In this document: positions 22,485 through 26,065 of the stretch, piece after piece
How positions within the stretch are numbered: position 1 is the first letter of the stretch
How the letters are laid out: each line of letters begins with the position of its first letter
NCBI RefSeq assembly: GCF_035506375.1
Contig: NZ_DATJPM010000092.1
Location: 1 to 26,065 of the forward strand
Reading direction: 5' to 3'
From: Methanocella sp.
GTDB taxonomy: Archaea > Halobacteriota > Methanocellia > Methanocellales > Methanocellaceae
DNA: 26,065 nt
The notes under the pieces: generated by a model
Told to the model about the DNA's origin: nothing
The model's input: only the letters and a program-made list of their open reading frames with translations
Database searches by the model: none
Made by a program: the position numbers and the translations under genes

Positions 22485-23498
22485 TTATTTCTTACGGTTG
22501 AATATGGCTATTATTACTCCGATCAGCATACCGGCTGCGATGGCTTCGATACCCACCGGCGTTGGCTGTGCTGTCGCTGCTGTCGTGGGTACGGCTGTCG
22601 GCGAAGATGTCGTCTGCAGTACCAGCTGCTTATTGTACTTGAGCACATCGGCCATCGTGGCCGTATTCGGCACCGAGCTGGGGAAGTTCGTGAAGATGAC
22701 GCGCTTTGCGTTGATGCCATGGTCGTGTAGGGCCTCCTCGATGCCCTTGGCCAGCTCGCCGGACTGCATGTTCTCGATGATATACGATACATTCTTGTAT
22801 TTGTCCGGATTGGCGTTGATGTCCGCGACGACCTTGTCGGCGGTCTTCGATCCGTTCATGACGAACTCGGGCGCATAGAAGTTCACGACGTCCATGCCCA
22901 GCCAGCCCTGCACCGGGTCCATCTGCCACATCATGACGATGACCTTGGTCTGGTTCAATTGCGCCTTCTCCGCGGGCGTCGGCTGAATGGCGTCGAACAG
23001 CTTCAGATAGTCGTCATACCTTTGCTCGTAGTAGCTCTTATTCGCCGGGTCCTTCGCCTCGAGCCAGCCCTTCACCTGGGCGGCGACTCCCTTCGCCGTA
23101 TCCGGCGTGTTCCATCCGGCCATGGGATTGGAAATGCACTGCCAGGTGACGTTTCCGTAGTTGTTGGAGGACATGTATTTTTCAACGGCCGGGATGTTGA
23201 AGTACTGGTCGTTCGAGTCGTTAAAAGCGACGAACAAGTCCGCGTTCTTGATGAAATCAGCGTTCATCTGGATGCGGCTCGGTATGATGTCGCTCTGGAC
23301 ATCGGGGCATAAAGCGGGGTCAGAAATACTGATCGCCACGACCTTATCTCCGCCGATGTACGTTATCGGGTCCATGAGCACGCTGGTCGTGCAGACGACC
23401 TGGATCTTCCCCGTAGCCTGCTCTGCAGCGGCCGGCGCGATTAGAAAAATCAACAGTAAAGACACAAGCAATATAAGGAATAATCGATTGGTTGTCAT
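22485..23498 (-). CDS. SBP9 (ZnuA-like) binding protein lacking usual His ligands
   Basis: The 337-residue protein has a signal peptide (about 1-25), a body similar to metal-binding proteins of the ZnuA/TroA class (VVCTTSVLMDPITYIGG, FIKNADLFVAF, WLEAKDPANKSYYEQRYDDY), a Thr/Pro/Ala linker and a C-terminal membrane anchor at about 315-333 with a basic end. Classical members bind metal with His in DPHxYEP and DPHxWLDP; here these read SDPALCPD and SNPMAGWNTP, so both histidines are missing. It may bind a metal with other residues or a different ligand. It is the last gene of the four-gene operon, 26 bases after the permease. Confidence 0.82.
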   Translation of the reverse strand: MTTNRLFLILLVSLLLIFLIAPAAAEQATGKIQVVCTTSVLMDPITYIGGDKVVAISISDPALCPDVQSDIIPSRIQMNADFIKNADLFVAFNDSNDQYFNIPAVEKYMSSNNYGNVTWQCISNPMAGWNTPDTAKGVAAQVKGWLEAKDPANKSYYEQRYDDYLKLFDAIQPTPAEKAQLNQTKVIVMMWQMDPVQGWLGMDVVNFYAPEFVMNGSKTADKVVADINANPDKYKNVSYIIENMQSGELAKGIEEALHDHGINAKRVIFTNFPSSVPNTATMADVLKYNKQLVLQTTSSPTAVPTTAATAQPTPVGIEAIAAGMLIGVIIAIFNRKK

Positions 23499-23524
23499 AC
23501 ATAAGAAGTTATGTTACTAATTAT

Positions 23525-24358
23525 TTAACCTTTATTACTTGTTACCCGCCTTTTTAATGAAAATATTACTGAAAAGGAAAATACAAGCGTTAGTAAGATT
23601 GCTACCAGGGGGCTGATGGGCAGCGTGTATTGAAATCCGGCCCAGACGCCCGTGGCACTGATCACGAGCGCGACGAGCGGCGCGACGACGAACATACTGC
23701 GCACGTTAAAGCAGAACTGGTAGGCGATCGCCGCGGGCGTGACGAGCCATACGAAGATCAGTAGCCCGCCCACGATGTTCATGCACAGGGCGACCGATAT
23801 GGCGGTAATGAATAAAAGGGCATAATAGACGGGTTTGGTCCGGATCCCCGAAGCCTCCGCGATCTTCATGTTGAAGATAATCGCCAGGATCTCCTTATAG
23901 AAGACGATGATGAACAGCACTGTGATTAGGCAGATGAGCGCCAGCAGGTAAATGTCCTGCCGGTAAAGCGATAGGAGGTTACCAAAGAGGAGGTTGCCCG
24001 CCGCCAGGCCTTTACCCGAATACTGGAGATAGGCGATGAAAAAGACGGCGACAGCCATGGACATCGCGAATAGCACGCTGAGGGTCGTATCCGCCGACAT
24101 GCGGGACCGGTCGCTCAGTGGCCCCAGGAGCGCCGCGATGCAGACGCAGAAGGCCACGGCGGCCAGCGTTGAATTGATGCCCATGAACATGCCGACGGCC
24201 GCCCCGGCGAACGCCGCGTGGGACATGGTGACGCCGATCGACGAGAGGTTCATGCGGGTGATGAAGACTCCGAGAATGGCACAAGAGATCGATGCCAGGA
24301 TCATGGCCTCCATGGCGTGGCAGACGATGTTGTTCGGGATCAGCGGCTCCAGGAACAT
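23525..24358 (-). CDS. ABC-3 family metal transporter permease
   Basis: The 277-residue integral membrane protein has about seven to eight hydrophobic segments and the hallmarks of ZnuB/TroC permeases: MNLSSIGVTMSHAAFAGAA near the N-terminus, the region AGNLLFGNLLSL in the middle, and AEASGIRTKPVYYALLF ahead of the last helices. It forms the membrane channel for the operon's binding protein. The ATG follows the ATPase stop codon without any gap, so the subunits are translationally linked. Confidence 0.93.
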   Translation of the reverse strand: MFLEPLIPNNIVCHAMEAMILASISCAILGVFITRMNLSSIGVTMSHAAFAGAAVGMFMGINSTLAAVAFCVCIAALLGPLSDRSRMSADTTLSVLFAMSMAVAVFFIAYLQYSGKGLAAGNLLFGNLLSLYRQDIYLLALICLITVLFIIVFYKEILAIIFNMKIAEASGIRTKPVYYALLFITAISVALCMNIVGGLLIFVWLVTPAAIAYQFCFNVRSMFVVAPLVALVISATGVWAGFQYTLPISPLVAILLTLVFSFSVIFSLKRRVTSNKG

Positions 24359-25084
24359 TCAGGCCACCGCCCGGGCGCGGACGATGTCCGCCACCTCTCC
24401 GGCGCCGCAGGCGCCGTCGTACGATATTCGCCCTGCGTTCATGACCACGATGCGTATCCGCATGTCCGGGAGGCCGTCGAAGGCGTGCGAGACCATCATG
24501 ATCGTCGTGCCATTCCGGACGAGGCTCTTCAGGATCCCGGTGATGTATTCCCGGGAGCTAAAGTCCAGATTACTAAAAGGCTCGTCCAGTAAAAGCAGCT
24601 CGGGCTCCCGGGCGATGTTCTGGGCGATGAGCGCTTTTTGCTGCTGGCCGCCGCTCAGCGTGCCGATCGGCTTATTAGCCAGGTCTTCGATGCCGACGGC
24701 CCGGATGGCTCTTTCCGTCGCCTCGATGTCTGCCCATCCGGGCCTCTTCAGCAGGCCAAGCCGGCCATATCGGCCCATGAGAACGACCTGTTCGACCGTG
24801 AAGGGTGTAAACGGGTCAAAATAAAAGCTCTGGAGCACATACCCTACTTTTTTCCGGACCTCGATGCCCTGCCGCCGCACTTCGAGGCCGCAGACGGACG
24901 CGCTGCCGTGCGTGATACTGACCATACCGTTAACCGACTCCAGAAGCGTCGTCTTGCCTGCGCCGTTCGGTCCTCCGACGACCACGTATTCTCCACTATC
25001 AACGCTCAGCGATAAGTCCTTGATGACCGGCCTGTCACCGCCCTCGTAGGCCGTGTATATGCCTTTCAGGTCAATGATGCCCAA
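24359..25084 (-). CDS. ABC transporter ATPase, ZnuC/TroB type
   Basis: The 241-residue cytoplasmic ATPase has Walker A GPNGAGKTT (38-46), signature LSGGQQQKALIA, Walker B LLLLDEPF and the switch histidine in MVSHAFDG. The order ATPase then ABC-3 permease then binding protein is standard for Zn/Mn/Fe-type uptake systems. It starts 11 bases after the FmdE-like gene. Confidence 0.93.
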   Translation of the reverse strand: MGIIDLKGIYTAYEGGDRPVIKDLSLSVDSGEYVVVGGPNGAGKTTLLESVNGMVSITHGSASVCGLEVRRQGIEVRKKVGYVLQSFYFDPFTPFTVEQVVLMGRYGRLGLLKRPGWADIEATERAIRAVGIEDLANKPIGTLSGGQQQKALIAQNIAREPELLLLDEPFSNLDFSSREYITGILKSLVRNGTTIMMVSHAFDGLPDMRIRIVVMNAGRISYDGACGAGEVADIVRARAVA

Positions 25085-25095
25085 TCCCTTGTCCC

Positions 25096-25536
25096 TCAGT
25101 TCGAGCTTACCGTGAAGAGATCCGTATCGTCCCTGCCATACATGTCCGCGGCCAATCGCTCGATCAATTCACTGTAGTGGTGATCATCCCTGGGCGGGAA
25201 TTTAATGGGCCTCAGCCTCATGACCAGCTTTTTACCGTCCGCCTTGAATTCGCATTTGACCTCGTCGCTCACTACGAGCTCGATGTTCCTCTTGCCCAGG
25301 GTGCAGCCGCTGCCGATCTGCACGCCGTCCGCCAGGCAGGACTGCGGCGTCTTCCCCGAGCAGTAGACGACGGCGCTCATCTTGAACGGGTCGTGGCAGA
25401 AATATCGCCTTACGTATTTGCCCATCCTGTATCCTAGAACGATGTACGGGCCCAGGTGGCCGTGGAACGCCGCCAGGTCCTCTATCGTATAATCTTTTTC
25501 CAGGCCTGTGTATATACAACCGCCAGTATCGTGCAT
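25096..25536 (-). CDS. fmdE: FmdE-family protein, short form
   Basis: The 146-residue protein has the FmdE core: FHGHLGPYIVLGYRMG at about 24-39 and QSCLADGVQIGSGCTLGKRN with two cysteines at about 65-84. FmdE proteins accompany molybdenum or tungsten formylmethanofuran dehydrogenase and related metal systems in methanogens; their exact role is unsettled. Many members carry a C-terminal zinc-finger domain; this one ends after the core and has no CxxC tail. It heads the operon with an ABC-3 importer, suggesting it handles or senses the imported metal or cofactor. The start is the ATG at 25536. Confidence 0.85.
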   Translation of the reverse strand: MHDTGGCIYTGLEKDYTIEDLAAFHGHLGPYIVLGYRMGKYVRRYFCHDPFKMSAVVYCSGKTPQSCLADGVQIGSGCTLGKRNIELVVSDEVKCEFKADGKKLVMRLRPIKFPPRDDHHYSELIERLAADMYGRDDTDLFTVSSN

Positions 25537-25626
25537 GCAATAAAATTCATACTATTAACGCTTAAATTTTACGTTGTTATTATGAAATAATAACTATTTT
25601 ATCATTGATGCTACGTATTAAATTCT

Positions 25627-26061
25627 ATGAGACTATTCCTATCCGGGTCGTTCTTCAGCGACGACGAGGTCCTGCGCATCGGCCGCGTAAAGGACGCACT
25701 CGAGGGGATCGGGTTCGAAGTATACAGCACGTACCACCGCAATCCGCCGATCGACCTGGGCAGTAAAGCAGAGAAGAACAGGCGTTTCAGGCTTCTATGC
25801 CGGGAGATCAAGAATAGCGATGGCGTGTTCGCGATACTCGACGGCAGGGACGCCGGGACGATATGGGAAATGGGCTATGCGTTCGCTCTTGGCCGGCCCA
25901 TGGCCGCCTTCGTGGAGCGGGACAGGTACTATTCGCTAATGATCGATAGCTCTTCGCATGTCGTTTATGGCTTCGATGAGATCGATGGCCGGCTAATGGA
26001 CTTTTATCAGACGGGTAAGCCGAAAAAAGGGATGAGCCCCGCAGTGCGTCCGCACGAATAA
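25627..26061 (+). CDS. Nucleoside 2-deoxyribosyltransferase-like protein
   Basis: The 144-residue protein has the flavodoxin-like fold of the nucleoside 2-deoxyribosyltransferase family, related to DNPH1-type nucleotide hydrolases. The N-terminal LFLSGSFFSDDE, the motif DGRDAGTIWEMGYAFALGRP at 72-91 with the expected catalytic Glu81, and the closing GRPMAAFVE strand are visible. It probably cleaves or exchanges N-glycosidic bonds of (deoxy)nucleosides or nucleotides in salvage or pool cleaning. No ribosome site precedes the ATG, and an AT-rich element near 25590 suggests a short-leader mRNA. It is divergent from the FmdE operon. Confidence 0.88.
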   Translation: MRLFLSGSFFSDDEVLRIGRVKDALEGIGFEVYSTYHRNPPIDLGSKAEKNRRFRLLCREIKNSDGVFAILDGRDAGTIWEMGYAFALGRPMAAFVERDRYYSLMIDSSSHVVYGFDEIDGRLMDFYQTGKPKKGMSPAVRPHE

Positions 26062-26065
26062 GCCC

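Noticed and set aside
24036..24824. Open frame of 262 codons on the plus strand
   Set aside because: It is antisense across the ABC-3 permease and ATPase genes, which have complete motifs; its composition (Met, Ala, Ser, Arg) is that of a shadow frame.

Overview
The window reads as chromosome of a methanogenic archaeon, most likely of the Methanocellales or a close relative. The signs are an archaellin with a class III prepilin leader, an archaeal Trm1, an FmdE-family protein, two NikR regulators beside a CooC-type nickel ATPase, AT-rich intergenic DNA with TATA boxes about 25 bp upstream of start codons, and Shine-Dalgarno sites of the GGTGA/AGGAGG type. The lineage is inferred from gene content. 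No rRNA or tRNA gene was seen. Most genes lie on the minus strand.

Left part (1-9.8 kb): a 5'-partial-window archaellin gene with a long structured leader, a secreted and membrane-anchored protein, the TldD/PmbA metalloprotease pair, a three-gene operon of membrane protein, MoxR AAA+ ATPase and vWA protein, Trm1, and a cysteine-rich DUF3795-like protein.

Middle part (9.8-16.3 kb): a small membrane protein, a PAS/GAF/HATPase sensor kinase that lacks the usual phosphoacceptor histidine, a 600-base gene-free stretch holding a large near-perfect inverted repeat with insertion-element-like ends, two small envelope proteins, a thioredoxin-CcdA fusion, an AhpD-like protein and a tandem CbiX-like protein.

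Right part (16.4-26 kb) is a metal-homeostasis region. It holds a 67-residue protein that is one third histidine, NikR, CooC, a second NikR with one nickel ligand replaced by tyrosine, a 16-residue CxxC peptide gene with its own TATA box, ideal ribosome site and T-rich terminator, and a FecBCD-type ABC importer. Beyond it lies a GC-rich candidate structured RNA, then a second importer operon (FmdE-like protein, ABC-3 ATPase, permease, SBP9-like binding protein lacking the usual histidine ligands), and a nucleoside 2-deoxyribosyltransferase-like gene.

The working model, by inference, is that NikR paralogues sense nickel (and perhaps another metal), the FecBCD-like system imports it, the His-rich protein and possibly the CxxC peptide buffer it, and CooC delivers it to CO dehydrogenase. 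The most novel candidates are the 16-residue peptide, the variant NikR, the inverted gcgcaag/cttgcgc elements in both transporter-flanking intergenic regions, and the candidate RNA at about 22.2 kb.
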